Source: Pedobacter hiemivivus
GTDB lineage: Bacteria; Bacteroidota; Bacteroidia; Sphingobacteriales; Sphingobacteriaceae
Reading direction: 5' to 3'
Length of the DNA: 64,000 bases
Assembly: GCF_004331685.1 (NCBI RefSeq)
Contig: NZ_SJSM01000001.1
Coordinates: 56,993 to 120,992 of the forward strand
Shown: in pieces, positions 26,717-35,674 of the stretch
Position numbering within the stretch: the stretch's first letter is position 1
How the letters are laid out: each line of letters opens with the position of its first letter
Position numbers and translations under genes: made by a program
The notes under the pieces: generated by a model
The model's database searches: none
What the model was told of the DNA's origin: nothing
Seen by the model: only the letters and a program-made list of their open reading frames with translations

Positions 26717-28618
26717 ATGAAAATAACAAAAATTAATATCCCCCCAACAAACGGGCTTCAGAACATCGAAATGGATAGACTTTGCGAAGTAATATTATTA
26801 GCAGGAAAAAATGGCTCTGGCAAAACAAGAATTTTGAACCTTATCAAATCCACACTAATCGCTAAACCTAAAAAAACAATCATAGAAACTGCCAAAGCTC
26901 ACATAAATCATAACGAGCAGATTATAAAAAACGCAGACAAAAGCCTTGATCAACTAAATCATACATTGAATGTAACAACGAATGAAGTATTAAAAATAAA
27001 TTTACTAAATACTATTGCTGAAAAAAAAGAAACCACCAAAAGAGCACAAGACCAATCTAATGCTTATCAAAAAGTTTTGAATTGGGATCTACTGGAAACT
27101 AGCGAATTGTCTGAAAACTATCCTTCAGTTCTATTTGTCCCAAAAGTGTTAACACTTGGAAATACAAATGATATTGCCAAATCAAATCTTCAATCTGCCG
27201 CAGCTCATACGGATAAAGCTGGGACAGATATGCTAGCGCAAGGTACTTTCGCTAAAATTGTCATTGTCCAAGAACGATATTTCAATGCTACACACCCGGA
27301 GTTTAAACCTAATCAAGACGACATAGACAAAGCAATTGCAGATTATGACAGGTTACAGAATATCATAGAAATATTTCTCGGAACAAGACTTGGAAGAACC
27401 ATTAATGGCGATTCAACACTATTTGACTTTCCACTTGGCGAAGCAATGTTATCTGATGGTCAAAAAATTTTACTCCAATTCTGTATAGCCTTATATAGTC
27501 AAGAGGACGACTTAAAAGATCTGATCTTGTTCATGGATGAACCGGAAAACCATTTACATCCGGCAGTCATAATTGAAATTATCGATCGAATTAAAATGAC
27601 CGTTCCGAATGGCCAGATTTGGATAGCGACACATTCAGTACCATTACTGGCGCATTTTGATCCTTCAAACATCTGGTACGTAGAAAAAGGAAAATGTAGA
27701 CATGCAGGTAAAATACCCGGACAGGTTTTAGAAAGTCTTCTTGGTGGCGAAGAACAGATCGCAAAATTACAGGATTTCATAGGGCTTCCAGCACAGTATG
27801 CCAGCACCAGATATGCTTTTGAATGTTTACTCCCCCCAACTGTAGTGGTAACATCAGCAAATGATCCGCAATCCCTTCAAATTAGAGAAGCATTACTTAA
27901 TAGAAAAAATGGAAGCTTAAAAGTATTAGACTATGGAGCTGGTAAAGGGAGATTAATCTCCAACCTACATGATTTAGAAGAAACAAGTCAAGAAGCATTA
28001 CTAGAGGATTTTGATTATATCGCATTTGATAAATATCCTTCCGATCGTGATCAATGTGAAGTTTCGCTTAGTAAAGTTTATGGCAGTGCCACAGATAGAT
28101 ATTACAGTTCTACAAATGATTTATATACCAGGTATGACAAACAACGCTTCGATGTAGTCATTCTGTGTAATGTGCTACATGAAATAGATCCAGCAGAATG
28201 GATTGGACTTTTTAAAGAAGATGGAGAAATCTCACAAATGCTGGCCCCTAATGGTGTTTTACTTTTAATAGAAGACCATCAGATTCCTATTGGGGAAAAA
28301 GCATATAAAAACGGGTTCCTAGTATTAGACACTCCGCAGCTCAGAGATTTATTTTCCATAACAGAAATCGATAAGGATTTCATATTTTCAGATCAGCGTG
28401 GCGATGGAAGACTAAAAGCACATTTTATCCCAAGAGAATATTTAGTTAGAATCACTGCTGATTCAAAAGCGAAGGCCTTAAAATCAATGGCAAAATATGC
28501 TCATACACAGATAAAAGAAATCAGAAATAAAGAACAATCTTACAAAAATGGAAAACTGCATGGGTTCTGGACGCAACAGTACGCAAATGCACACTTTAAT
28601 CTGGGAGAAATCCAATAA
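26717..28618 (+). CDS. ABC/RecF-like ATPase fused to a SAM methyltransferase domain
   Basis: One continuous 633-residue frame. N-terminal ATPase: Walker A GKNGSGKT 30-37, a helical insert (about 55-125), signature-like LSDGQK 245-250, Walker B FMDEPEN 272-278 and switch His in ATHS (H306). C-terminal domain from about 400: methyltransferase motif I VLDYGAGKG 403-411, FDYIAFD acidic strand, then FDVVILCNVLHEI 478-490. Known: stand-alone ATPases of this kind occur in OLD, PARIS and other defence systems, usually with TOPRIM or other effectors. A methyltransferase as the fused partner is one I cannot match to a described system. Isolated + strand gene. Confidence 0.8.
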   Translation: MKITKINIPPTNGLQNIEMDRLCEVILLAGKNGSGKTRILNLIKSTLIAKPKKTIIETAKAHINHNEQIIKNADKSLDQLNHTLNVTTNEVLKINLLNTIAEKKETTKRAQDQSNAYQKVLNWDLLETSELSENYPSVLFVPKVLTLGNTNDIAKSNLQSAAAHTDKAGTDMLAQGTFAKIVIVQERYFNATHPEFKPNQDDIDKAIADYDRLQNIIEIFLGTRLGRTINGDSTLFDFPLGEAMLSDGQKILLQFCIALYSQEDDLKDLILFMDEPENHLHPAVIIEIIDRIKMTVPNGQIWIATHSVPLLAHFDPSNIWYVEKGKCRHAGKIPGQVLESLLGGEEQIAKLQDFIGLPAQYASTRYAFECLLPPTVVVTSANDPQSLQIREALLNRKNGSLKVLDYGAGKGRLISNLHDLEETSQEALLEDFDYIAFDKYPSDRDQCEVSLSKVYGSATDRYYSSTNDLYTRYDKQRFDVVILCNVLHEIDPAEWIGLFKEDGEISQMLAPNGVLLLIEDHQIPIGEKAYKNGFLVLDTPQLRDLFSITEIDKDFIFSDQRGDGRLKAHFIPREYLVRITADSKAKALKSMAKYAHTQIKEIRNKEQSYKNGKLHGFWTQQYANAHFNLGEIQ

Positions 28619-28763
28619 AAACTTAAGCTTAGATGTAAAGGAAATTGCAAACTGCTGTGGTGTACAGAAACAAATTACTTTTCATATCGCAAACATACAT
28701 TTGCCACAATAGTTACGCTATTGAATCAAATTCCACAAAAATAAGCATCCAATAATTAATCTA

Positions 28764-28895
28764 TTGGGCAACACAATATTTAGCCCTAATTAACGTCTTT
28801 ACATACGAGAGCGTTAATTTAGATGAAGCGGGAATGGTCGGAGATCATTCCCCTTTCTTATTTAATTAGGAACCTCTGTTAGCAGCAATTATTAA
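28764..28895. repeat. Dispersed hairpin repeat, copy 1
   Basis: A stretch of about 130 bp nearly repeated at 56682-56806, with a core also at 32125-32171. The core hairpin is 28826-28855 (AAGCGGGAATG, loop GTCGGAGAT, CATTCCC). This copy carries a C for G change that breaks one pair. A smaller inverted repeat ATTAACG...CGTTAAT lies just left of it. It sits between convergent genes and probably ends transcription of both. Confidence 0.7.
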
Positions 28896-28913
28896 TTTCA
28901 GTATAAACCTTAT

Positions 28914-29588
28914 TTACCATGTTGAGTATTTATGGGTTGCTTCTTCAATTATTTTTCCTGACTTGTTAATTGCCCCCCAAAGATTATTGATTTCGATTTT
29001 TGCTTGCCCTTTTTCAAATTTGCTTGCGTATTGAAACTGTAAGTCAACAACTACTTTTCCTATTGTGTCAATATAACCATGTTTACCCATATCATTACGA
29101 ACAACACAAAGTCCCTCTGAAAATTCGTCTACCCAGTCATATTTTGGTTTAATTACTTCCTGCCCTTTTGCATTTACAAAACCATATTTATCATTAGCTA
29201 GGAAACTTGCAAGCCCATTGTGTAAACTTCCTAGATAATCTAAAGCCATCAACTGTAAAACATAATTTCCTTTTTCATCTATCATTCCGTACTTTTCGCC
29301 AAGTTGCACAGTTGAGACACCCTCCGAAAACATTTCTGCACTATCGAACTTTGATTCAATTACAATGTTGCCATCAAGGTTACGAAAACCGACTTTCCCA
29401 TCTTTTATTACTTGAAAGTATTTTATCCCTTCCCGTTCTCCGACCTCTCTTGAGTTCACCCTGGGGTCATTTAAAATTTCCTCAAATTGTTCTTTATCAG
29501 AGTCCTCTTTGGGTTTGTTGTTACATCCAAAAACCCCAAGTAGTCCAGTTAAAAATGACATTATTAAAATCTGTTTTGTCATTATCAA
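28914..29588 (-). CDS. WG-repeat lipoprotein
   Basis: 224 residues with a lipoprotein signal (lipobox G-V-F-G-C near residue 22). At least five WG/KWG-type repeats follow, each of the form K-Y-G-x-I/V-D-x-x-G-x-x-V-I; examples are KVGFRNLDGNIVI and KYGMIDEKGNYVL. Known: WG repeats form beta-propeller-like surfaces and occur in secreted Bacteroidota proteins and around toxin/immunity genes. Inferred: an outer- or inner-membrane anchored binding protein. An XRE regulator gene is directly upstream on the same strand (19 bp), suggesting a two-gene unit. Confidence 0.8.
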   Translation of the reverse strand: MIMTKQILIMSFLTGLLGVFGCNNKPKEDSDKEQFEEILNDPRVNSREVGEREGIKYFQVIKDGKVGFRNLDGNIVIESKFDSAEMFSEGVSTVQLGEKYGMIDEKGNYVLQLMALDYLGSLHNGLASFLANDKYGFVNAKGQEVIKPKYDWVDEFSEGLCVVRNDMGKHGYIDTIGKVVVDLQFQYASKFEKGQAKIEINNLWGAINKSGKIIEEATHKYSTW

Positions 29589-29607
29589 TTGGTTCGCTTT
29601 TCACTAT

Positions 29608-29862
29608 TTATTTGGAGTTATTATATTCTTCATTAAAAAACTCACTTAAGCTCACCCCAAAACAATTAAGAATGCCAATCAATGTACCAATGGTTATGTT
29701 AGCACTCCCCGCTTCATATTTACCATATTGAGAACGGTTCAGATTGTTTTCATATGAAAACTTATCTGGACTGGTGTACCCCGCGGACTTACGGAGACTC
29801 TTAAGCCTTAAACCTATTTTCTTCAGCTCTTTTTCATTTGTTAAAAGATCCTTATTTGTCAT
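29608..29862 (-). CDS. XRE-family HTH transcriptional regulator
   Basis: Short DNA-binding protein. From the ATG at 29862: GLRLKSLRKSAGYTSPDKFSYENNLNRSQYGKYEAG is not a continuous perfect Cro/CI match, but it has the helix-turn-helix layout with the recognition part NRSQYGKYE and the following TIGTLIGILNCFGVSLSEFF. A longer frame starts 12 codons upstream, but its first residues are not protein-like for this family. It probably controls itself and the WG-repeat lipoprotein downstream. About 84 residues. Confidence 0.78.
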   Translation of the reverse strand: MTNKDLLTNEKELKKIGLRLKSLRKSAGYTSPDKFSYENNLNRSQYGKYEAGSANITIGTLIGILNCFGVSLSEFFNEEYNNSK

Positions 29863-30002
29863 AAAATAAAGTAAGGCAAATACTCCATTTTTACACACTC
29901 CATAAAAAGAGTATTTTTATTTGGAGTATTGAAATGATCTCGTTATCTTAGAGCATTAAATAATTGATTATGTGAGAGTAAACAACAAATAAAATATTAA
30001 TG

Positions 30003-30183
30003 GTCTTGCGGTTGCATTTCTGAAGCCGTAACGCAAGACAGCAGAATACCCCGCCTATTTACTAATATGCTATATTTGCGTATTCCTAAAATAGGTGCGG
30101 GACTGCTGTACACTCGTGTTACGTAAGGCTTCAGAAACTCTATGCAACCACGAGATGCAGTTCCGCACCTATTTCTGCATCTC
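30003..30183. repeat. Large nested fold-back element upstream of the HEPN gene
   Basis: The left arm (GGTTGCAT, TTCTGAAGCC, GTAAC, ACAGCAG, CCCGC, CTATTT in order from 30010 to 30060) is repeated inverted on the right (30087-30150). Inside and beyond it are further inverted pairs: AAATAGGTGCGG at 30089-30100 against CCGCACCTATTT at 30163-30174, and GAGATGCAG 30152-30160 against CTGCATCTC 30175-30183. Part of the left arm recurs at 56821-56858. It could be a MITE-like relic or a structured leader of the HEPN operon. No transposase is nearby. Confidence 0.65.
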
Positions 30184-30226
30184 CAAGACTCATTTAACTA
30201 GTAAACCAATTAAATGAGATCAATAT

Positions 30227-31120
30227 ATGGAACTACAAATCTTATCCCCAGCAGAAAATCATGCGATTTACTTTAGAGCGTTTATCGATCAGCTTGTCCA
30301 AAAGTTCAAGCCTCTTCAAATTTTTAGCTTTTCCAAAGACAGTTACACGCAAGATGATCAGGGCTGTTTTAAAGAAAAATCCACTACCTTTCATTGCGAT
30401 TATTGCCTACTACTTGTCACTGAAAGCAACACCCGAATTGATCATGAGGTACAAGATTTCACAAATGGCAATTACAAACACGGTGTAATAACAATCCTCT
30501 GTCATGCGAAACACGCCATTGAGGAAGCTATTATAGCCAATAATCGTTTTTTCATTACCGTTTGCAGTACCGCCAAATTGATTTATAGCCATAATGGAAT
30601 GACTACTTTCGATTTCTCCAATCGTTTTATTCCAACTGAAGCTGCTATAAAAGCAAGAAAACATTTCGACCACAGAATGACATTAGCAGATGGTTTCTTA
30701 ACCGGAGCGCATGAGTGTATCATTAATGAACAGCACAATGTATGCGTATTTATGCTGCATCAGGCTGTAGAACAAACCTGTATTGCCCTGATCAGGGTAC
30801 ATCTGGCCTATCGAGCAGAGATGCATAATTTACGCCGTCTTTTACACCTCTGCTCCTGCTTTTCAAATGCCCCCATTAAAATGTTCTTATCCGGTAGCCC
30901 TGATGACGAAAGACTTTTTGAAGTATTGCTTAAAAGTTATTCGGGAGCGAGATACAAAGACACTTTTAACATTTCCGAAGATGACTCCTGGCTTTTATAC
31001 AATAAGGTTGTAGCGTTTGTTACACTTGCCAAAGTAATGTGTGAAGAGAAAATAGCGCAATTAGCACAACAGGCCATGCTATACAATGAATTTGCTAACC
31101 CAGCCAGCGTATCCAATTAA
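30227..31120 (+). CDS. HEPN-domain protein with N-terminal nucleotidyltransferase-like part
   Basis: 297 residues. The C-terminal half (about 150-280) has the HEPN pattern: an Ala/Leu-rich helix (VFMLHQAVEQTCIALIRVH) followed by AYRAEMHNLRRLLHLC, corresponding to the Y-x-x-x-H-(N/D)-L core. The N-terminal half (about 1-125) is alpha/beta and resembles a degenerate MNT-type fold, with CDYCLLLV as a central strand. Known: HEPN proteins include RNases of toxin and defence systems. The usual R-x4-6-H nuclease motif is not clearly present. It is followed after 41 bp by a 96-residue gene. A piece of this gene recurs at 46.77-46.86 kb. Confidence 0.7.
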   Translation: MELQILSPAENHAIYFRAFIDQLVQKFKPLQIFSFSKDSYTQDDQGCFKEKSTTFHCDYCLLLVTESNTRIDHEVQDFTNGNYKHGVITILCHAKHAIEEAIIANNRFFITVCSTAKLIYSHNGMTTFDFSNRFIPTEAAIKARKHFDHRMTLADGFLTGAHECIINEQHNVCVFMLHQAVEQTCIALIRVHLAYRAEMHNLRRLLHLCSCFSNAPIKMFLSGSPDDERLFEVLLKSYSGARYKDTFNISEDDSWLLYNKVVAFVTLAKVMCEEKIAQLAQQAMLYNEFANPASVSN

Positions 31121-31161
31121 TAACCAATTTTACGACTCAGTACTGATTTAAAAATAAGATT

Positions 31162-31452
31162 ATGGAAAACATCATGAAAAAACTGGATTACCAGCCCACA
31201 AATTTATCAGACTATGAATTAGAAAACCCTTTAAGCACAATGGTCGACTTTTTGGATAACAATGATCTCCATCATATTAGGGAAAAAGTTTGGCAACTCT
31301 ATAAGGGATGGGTAAATAACTCAGTCGGATTTACCGAGGGAGACGAAAATGCCGATATGCTGTACTTTTACACCCAACTCGTGGATTTTATAAATGCAGC
31401 GTTTATATATACGGAAAAAAGGAAGCTGGAAATTCAGCCACCTAAAGGATGA
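31162..31452 (+). CDS. Small acidic hypothetical protein, 96 aa
   Basis: No recognised family. It is acidic and helical, with IREKVWQLYKGWVNNSVGF in the middle and ADMLYFYTQLVDFINAAF near the end. The start could be either M1 or M5. It follows the HEPN gene by 41 bp on the same strand, so it is probably co-transcribed and may be a partner. Bacteroidota genomes carry similar short proteins as mobile hypothetical genes, so the link is only positional. It converges with the FMN reductase gene 20 bp away. Confidence 0.65.
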   Translation: MENIMKKLDYQPTNLSDYELENPLSTMVDFLDNNDLHHIREKVWQLYKGWVNNSVGFTEGDENADMLYFYTQLVDFINAAFIYTEKRKLEIQPPKG

Positions 31453-31471
31453 AGAGTTAAAGCAACTGAGA

Positions 31472-32011
31472 TCAGTACGGGTTTGCTAGCTGGGTTTTGA
31501 AGTTTTCGATTTTTGTATTCAATTCAGTCAATGATTCCTGATTTATAACGCCATTATGGACATCGAAATTCTCATAAAACTTCGGCAATGAAAAGACTTC
31601 TTTAATATCAGCTCCAAATTGTGGAAAAAACTTCGACGCTTCTGCCATTACATTTCCACCGCCAAACCCACCCGGAGAAGTAGTCATCAGAAACATCGGT
31701 TTGTTTTGGAAAACTTTTACATTAATCCGGGAAGCCCAGTCGAAAGTATTTTTGAATGCTACACTATAAGAGCGATTGTTTTCTGCTAGTGAACATATAA
31801 TAATATCACAATCCTCAATATTTTTTAGAAATAGGTGTGCCACTGCCGGGAATCCATTTTTTTCCAGATCTACAGAAAAAACAGGCATTGCATAATCGTT
31901 AAGGTCAATCAAATTAATTTCATTCCCTTCAAAACTTTTCAATACAAATTTTACCAGTTGTTTGTTAATAGAGGTAGAAGAATTACTTCCTGCAAATGCA
32001 AAGATTTTCAT
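31472..32011 (-). CDS. NADPH-dependent FMN reductase family oxidoreductase
   Basis: Flavodoxin-like fold protein. Seen: the phosphate-binding loop AGSNSSTSINKQL (residues 7-19), IIICSLAENNRSYS (about 70-83) and TTSPGGFGG (about 110-118), the three FMN/NADPH-contacting loops of this family. The 179-residue length is normal. Known: such enzymes reduce FMN, quinones or azo compounds with NAD(P)H. No operon partner: the next gene on the same strand starts beyond a hairpin repeat upstream. The substrate cannot be told. Confidence 0.88.
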   Translation of the reverse strand: MKIFAFAGSNSSTSINKQLVKFVLKSFEGNEINLIDLNDYAMPVFSVDLEKNGFPAVAHLFLKNIEDCDIIICSLAENNRSYSVAFKNTFDWASRINVKVFQNKPMFLMTTSPGGFGGGNVMAEASKFFPQFGADIKEVFSLPKFYENFDVHNGVINQESLTELNTKIENFKTQLANPY

Positions 32012-32124
32012 TTTTATATATTTATTATGTTATGAGATTTTGAAAATAAAATATCGATATTGAAATATTATAGCTTAAAAATAAGGATTTTTCGTAAACC
32101 ACGACATAAAACAATCACACAAAA

Positions 32125-32171
32125 TTGTTAATTTAGATGAAGCGGGAGTGGTCGGAGATCATTCCCGCTTT
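32125..32171 (-). terminator. Dispersed hairpin repeat, copy 2, acting as terminator of the sugar dehydrogenase gene
   Basis: Hairpin arms 32140-32150 and 32160-32170 (AAGCGGGAGTG / CATTCCCGCTT, one G-T pair) with loop GTCGGAGAT. It lies 7 bp beyond the stop of the minus-strand gene at 32178. The sequence is shared with copies at 28.8 and 56.7 kb, but here only the core remains. Confidence 0.65.
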
Positions 32172-32177
32172 CTTAAA

Positions 32178-33380
32178 TTACCTCTTGCTTATTTTATACA
32201 GCTTGCCGCTATCCGTACATGCGTAAATGTTGCCGTCTTTACCAATGGCCATGCAGCGCCAGCGTTCTTGCCTGCTCACCAACAAACGCTCCTCGCCTTC
32301 CACTTTATTGTTCTTGATAACCAAACGAGCGATATGCACACCACCCAGGCCGCCTATTAAAATATTATTTTTCCACTCAGCTATGTTGCCGGTGTAAAAT
32401 ATCATACAACCCGGCGAAATACTGGGATCCCAATAGTAAACCGGCTGTATGGTGCCCTCTTTTTGCTGTATACCTTCGTACACTTTTTCGCCACTATACT
32501 CAATACCATAAGTTACCACAGGCCAACCGTAGTTACCTCCGGCTTGGATAAGGTTAAGCTCATCGCCACCACGCGGACCGAACTCAGCTTCCCACAGATC
32601 TCCTGTAGCAGGATGAATAGCCAAACCATCCGGGTTACGGAGCCCCAAAGCATATATCTCGGGCTTAGCATTTGCCTTTCCAATGAATGGATTATCGGCC
32701 ACCGGCTTGCCATTTTTGGTAATATGGATGATCTTGCCTGTTGTAGCGCTCAGATCCTGTGCTTTTTGACGAATGTTATTCGCACTACGGTCGCCCGAAC
32801 TGACAAAAATATTGCCCTTTTTATCAAACAATAATCGCGAACCGTACTGGCCACCCCCTTTATGGCGAGGCACAGCTTCAAATATCACGCTTACATCCTC
32901 TAACTTGGTCTCATCGACAGATAGCTTGCCTTTCGCAACAGCTAATGCAGCGCCGTTTTCACCCGGCTGGGCGTAGGTCCAATAAACCATGCGGTTCATT
33001 TTAAAGTTGGGGTCAATGTTCACATCCAGCAAACCACCTTGTCCCTGGAAATGTACTTTAGGGAAACCTGTGATCGTTTTCACGATCTTACCTGTAGTGG
33101 TCAAAATTTGCATGCTGCCCGGCTTACCGCTTATTAGTAAACGTCCATCAGGCAATACGCAAATACCCCATGGGCCGTTCAGTTTGGTATTGATTACCTC
33201 GTCTTTATAGGCAGTTTTGCTTTTAACGCTACCTATACGGGTTTGGCCCTTAAAAGCGGGTTTGTAGTCGGCATTGGCTTTGATGGTCTCTACAGGGGCG
33301 CCGGTTTGAGCGATGCCAGAAATAGTCACTGATGTTAGAGCGATGCCCAATACCAGTGGTTTATAAAGTTTTAATAACAT
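32178..33380 (-). CDS. Exported PQQ-type sugar (glucose/sorbosone) dehydrogenase
   Basis: Signal peptide 1-25 (ending GIAQ). Beta-propeller of the soluble glucose/sorbosone dehydrogenase family. Seen: LNGPWGICVLPDGRLLISGKPG, GQGGLLDVNIDPNF, YALGLRNPDGLAIHP and WEAEFGPRGGDELNLI, the conserved blade and active-site segments, here split for brevity. Known: relatives oxidise aldoses with PQQ in the periplasm. Last gene of a unit SusC, SusD, Gfo/Idh, TIM-barrel, dehydrogenase. All three enzymes are predicted to be exported, which points to periplasmic oxidation of the sugar brought in by SusCD. 24 bp after the TIM-barrel gene. Confidence 0.85.
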   Translation of the reverse strand: MLLKLYKPLVLGIALTSVTISGIAQTGAPVETIKANADYKPAFKGQTRIGSVKSKTAYKDEVINTKLNGPWGICVLPDGRLLISGKPGSMQILTTTGKIVKTITGFPKVHFQGQGGLLDVNIDPNFKMNRMVYWTYAQPGENGAALAVAKGKLSVDETKLEDVSVIFEAVPRHKGGGQYGSRLLFDKKGNIFVSSGDRSANNIRQKAQDLSATTGKIIHITKNGKPVADNPFIGKANAKPEIYALGLRNPDGLAIHPATGDLWEAEFGPRGGDELNLIQAGGNYGWPVVTYGIEYSGEKVYEGIQQKEGTIQPVYYWDPSISPGCMIFYTGNIAEWKNNILIGGLGGVHIARLVIKNNKVEGEERLLVSRQERWRCMAIGKDGNIYACTDSGKLYKISKR

Positions 33381-33404
33381 AAATGGTTCCTAGAATGAGT
33401 CAAG

Positions 33405-34274
33405 TTAGTCATTTTTTAAGCTATTGAGATATTTTATACTCTCAGGCACTTGTGTAACGGATGAACTGCTTTCATCCTCAATATAGTAATGTTTTACGCC
33501 CGCTTTGCGCGCTGCTTTTATTACGGCCGGAATATCAATTTGGCCTGTGCCTAAAATCACATCGTTATCCTTCGGGGTACCACCCGAAAGGCTGCCACGT
33601 TCAACACCTTTCTTTAAATCTTTCATGTGCAGGGCTTTATAGCGATTACCATATTTGGTCAGTAATTGCGCTGGATCTTGTCCCGGCAAAAATGCCCACA
33701 GGATATCCAATTCCATGCTTACATATTTAGGCTCGGTATTTTTCAGCAGGTAGTCGTACAGCGTGCCATCCTGGTAAGGTTGGAACTCGAAACCATGATT
33801 ATGATAAATGAAAGTAAGGCCGTAGTTATCTTTCAGCAGCTTACCATACTTGTTAAAATCGGCAACCGTCTGTTTGGCATTGTCTAAGGTAAAAGCGCCT
33901 TTGTGGGGAATACTGGCTACCCTAACATAGGTTGCGCCCAATGTTACAGCAGTTTTCCCTACTTCATCGGTCTTATTGACCAGGTCTTCATAACTTACCC
34001 CGTATGATGAACATTTGATACCCCTTGCATCGCACATTTTGCGTAAGTCCTCAGGTGTTTGCTTAAACAGGCTCGAAAATTCGATATCGGTTATGCCCTG
34101 GCCTTTTATCATATCCAGTGTGCCGGGCACATCTTTGGCAAACTGGTTACGATAGGTGTACGATACGATACCCGGGGCTTCGGGAAATAGCTTTTTTTGG
34201 GCTACAACCTGGCTGCTAACCAGGCCACCTATTAAACCCAGGGTTAGTAAGGCTTTTTTAAAATAATAGATCAT
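33405..34274 (-). CDS. Exported sugar phosphate isomerase/epimerase-like TIM-barrel protein
   Basis: AP-endonuclease-2/xylose-isomerase-like barrel with a signal peptide (1-25, SSQVVAQ). Seen: FIYHNHGFEF (about 150-160), the family's strand-4 signature, YVSMELDILWAF with a metal-binding Glu and Asp, HMKDLKKG and HYYIEDESS near the end. These give the expected Glu/Asp/His/Glu metal set. Known: exported members accompany Gfo/Idh oxidoreductases in Bacteroidota sugar loci, possibly as keto-sugar isomerases or lyases. 30 bp downstream of the Gfo/Idh gene. The exact substrate is unknown. Confidence 0.82.
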   Translation of the reverse strand: MIYYFKKALLTLGLIGGLVSSQVVAQKKLFPEAPGIVSYTYRNQFAKDVPGTLDMIKGQGITDIEFSSLFKQTPEDLRKMCDARGIKCSSYGVSYEDLVNKTDEVGKTAVTLGATYVRVASIPHKGAFTLDNAKQTVADFNKYGKLLKDNYGLTFIYHNHGFEFQPYQDGTLYDYLLKNTEPKYVSMELDILWAFLPGQDPAQLLTKYGNRYKALHMKDLKKGVERGSLSGGTPKDNDVILGTGQIDIPAVIKAARKAGVKHYYIEDESSSSVTQVPESIKYLNSLKND

Positions 34275-34304
34275 ATTTGAAATTGTTATTTAAATAGAAG
34301 TTAA

Positions 34305-35651
34305 TTAAACTTTAGGTTCCCAACCCGGCTCGTAGCTGCGTTTCCATAGCTTTTGCGCCTGGGGATCATTAAGAATATGCCCATTTTTCGGGTCGAGTTG
34401 AAGCTCCCGGCCTACACGCCAGGCAATATTGCTGAGCTGCATACCGATAATGCTTTTATGCCCGATCTCCACATCGCAATTTGGCTTGCGGTTATTGCGT
34501 ATCGCATCCAGGAAATCAGCTACATGCATACTATCCAAACTCAGGCTTACGCTGGCCGTATTGCGCCCCTGTACGGCTTCTTCTTTCGTTTTCGGGCCAA
34601 CGTCTTTCAGCAGTTTGCCTTTCAGATCAAACACTTTATAAGCATCAGTACCGGTACTTAGGCTTCCGTTCTCGCCATAAAAAATAACCCCACGCTCCTC
34701 ACCTTCAATTCTTCGGCCGTTTGCACTGCTGCTTTCCCACATAATCATTTTCTTATCGGGATATTCCAGCGTAACCACCTGCGTATCCGGCGTTTCCCAA
34801 TCGTCCTTATACGCATAACGTCCGCCTGATGAAGTTACTTTTACGGGATAATCAACACCTAATCCCCAGCGGGCTATATCAACTTCGTGCGTACCATTGT
34901 TCAGCGCCTCACCGGTTCCCCAATGCCAAAACCAGTGCCAGTTGTAATGGATCAACCCATCCTGGTAAGCCAGGCGTGGCGCGGGACCTTGCCATAGGTC
35001 GTAATTTAACGCTTCGGGTGCTGTGCCAACTTTCAGGAAAGTAGGCTTACGATCGTTCGTATACCAGGTTTTTGCATAATAAACCCGGCCAATAATTCCT
35101 TCATGCAATCGCTGTATGCCTTCGGTCAGTATTGGTGCCGACCGGCGCTGCGCGCCCATTTGCACCACCCGGTTATATTTTCTGGCGGCGGCAATGGCCA
35201 ATTCGCCCTCGTGGGGGTTATGGCTTAAAGGCTTCTCTACGTAGACATGTTTTCCGGATTGGCAACCCATAATGGTAAGGGGCGTATGCCAATGATCGGG
35301 CGTGGCGATATAGATGGCGTCAATATTTTTATCCTGCATCACCTTGCGACAGTCGCCTTCGGTTTTAGGGACATTGGTTTGTTTATTTTCGGCTACAGCT
35401 TTTAGTGCTTTGGCAAAAACGCGGGTATCCACATCGCAAAGTGTAGTTATCTCTGCATCTTTTTGCCGGGCGAAAGTACTTGCCATGCTGGAGCCGCGGC
35501 CATTTAAACCGATGATAGCGACATGGACGCGTTCGTTGGCGCCAATAATATTGCGGTAGCTTTTTGCACTCATGCCAAACAAGCTATTGTTTGCCATAAC
35601 TCCAGCCGATGCAATGGCTACTTTTTTAATAAAATCTCTTCGTTTTTCCAT
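34305..35651 (-). CDS. Tat-exported Gfo/Idh/MocA-family oxidoreductase
   Basis: 448 residues. The N-terminus MEKRRDFIKKVAIASAG carries a twin-arginine signal, as in the GH109-like and keto-sugar enzymes that fold with NAD(H) before export. Seen: Rossmann start VHVAIIGLNGRGSSM (residues 45-59), ATPDHWHTPL, and the family's hallmark EKPLSHN (Glu-Lys-Pro). GTHEVDIARWGLG marks the substrate domain. Known: oxidises or reduces sugar hydroxyls with bound NAD(P). It directly follows susD (23 bp), which places it in the same uptake/degradation unit. Confidence 0.88.
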   Translation of the reverse strand: MEKRRDFIKKVAIASAGVMANNSLFGMSAKSYRNIIGANERVHVAIIGLNGRGSSMASTFARQKDAEITTLCDVDTRVFAKALKAVAENKQTNVPKTEGDCRKVMQDKNIDAIYIATPDHWHTPLTIMGCQSGKHVYVEKPLSHNPHEGELAIAAARKYNRVVQMGAQRRSAPILTEGIQRLHEGIIGRVYYAKTWYTNDRKPTFLKVGTAPEALNYDLWQGPAPRLAYQDGLIHYNWHWFWHWGTGEALNNGTHEVDIARWGLGVDYPVKVTSSGGRYAYKDDWETPDTQVVTLEYPDKKMIMWESSSANGRRIEGEERGVIFYGENGSLSTGTDAYKVFDLKGKLLKDVGPKTKEEAVQGRNTASVSLSLDSMHVADFLDAIRNNRKPNCDVEIGHKSIIGMQLSNIAWRVGRELQLDPKNGHILNDPQAQKLWKRSYEPGWEPKV

Positions 35652-35674
35652 AACATAGTTAAATTGGGTATCAA

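Noticed and set aside
28764..30183. Composite transposon made of the hairpin repeat and the fold-back element
   Set aside because: No transposase is present and the two repeats are unlike each other; kept only as a repeat observation.
32148..32360. Open frame on the + strand starting in the hairpin repeat
   Set aside because: It lies antisense within the sugar dehydrogenase gene and has no family features.
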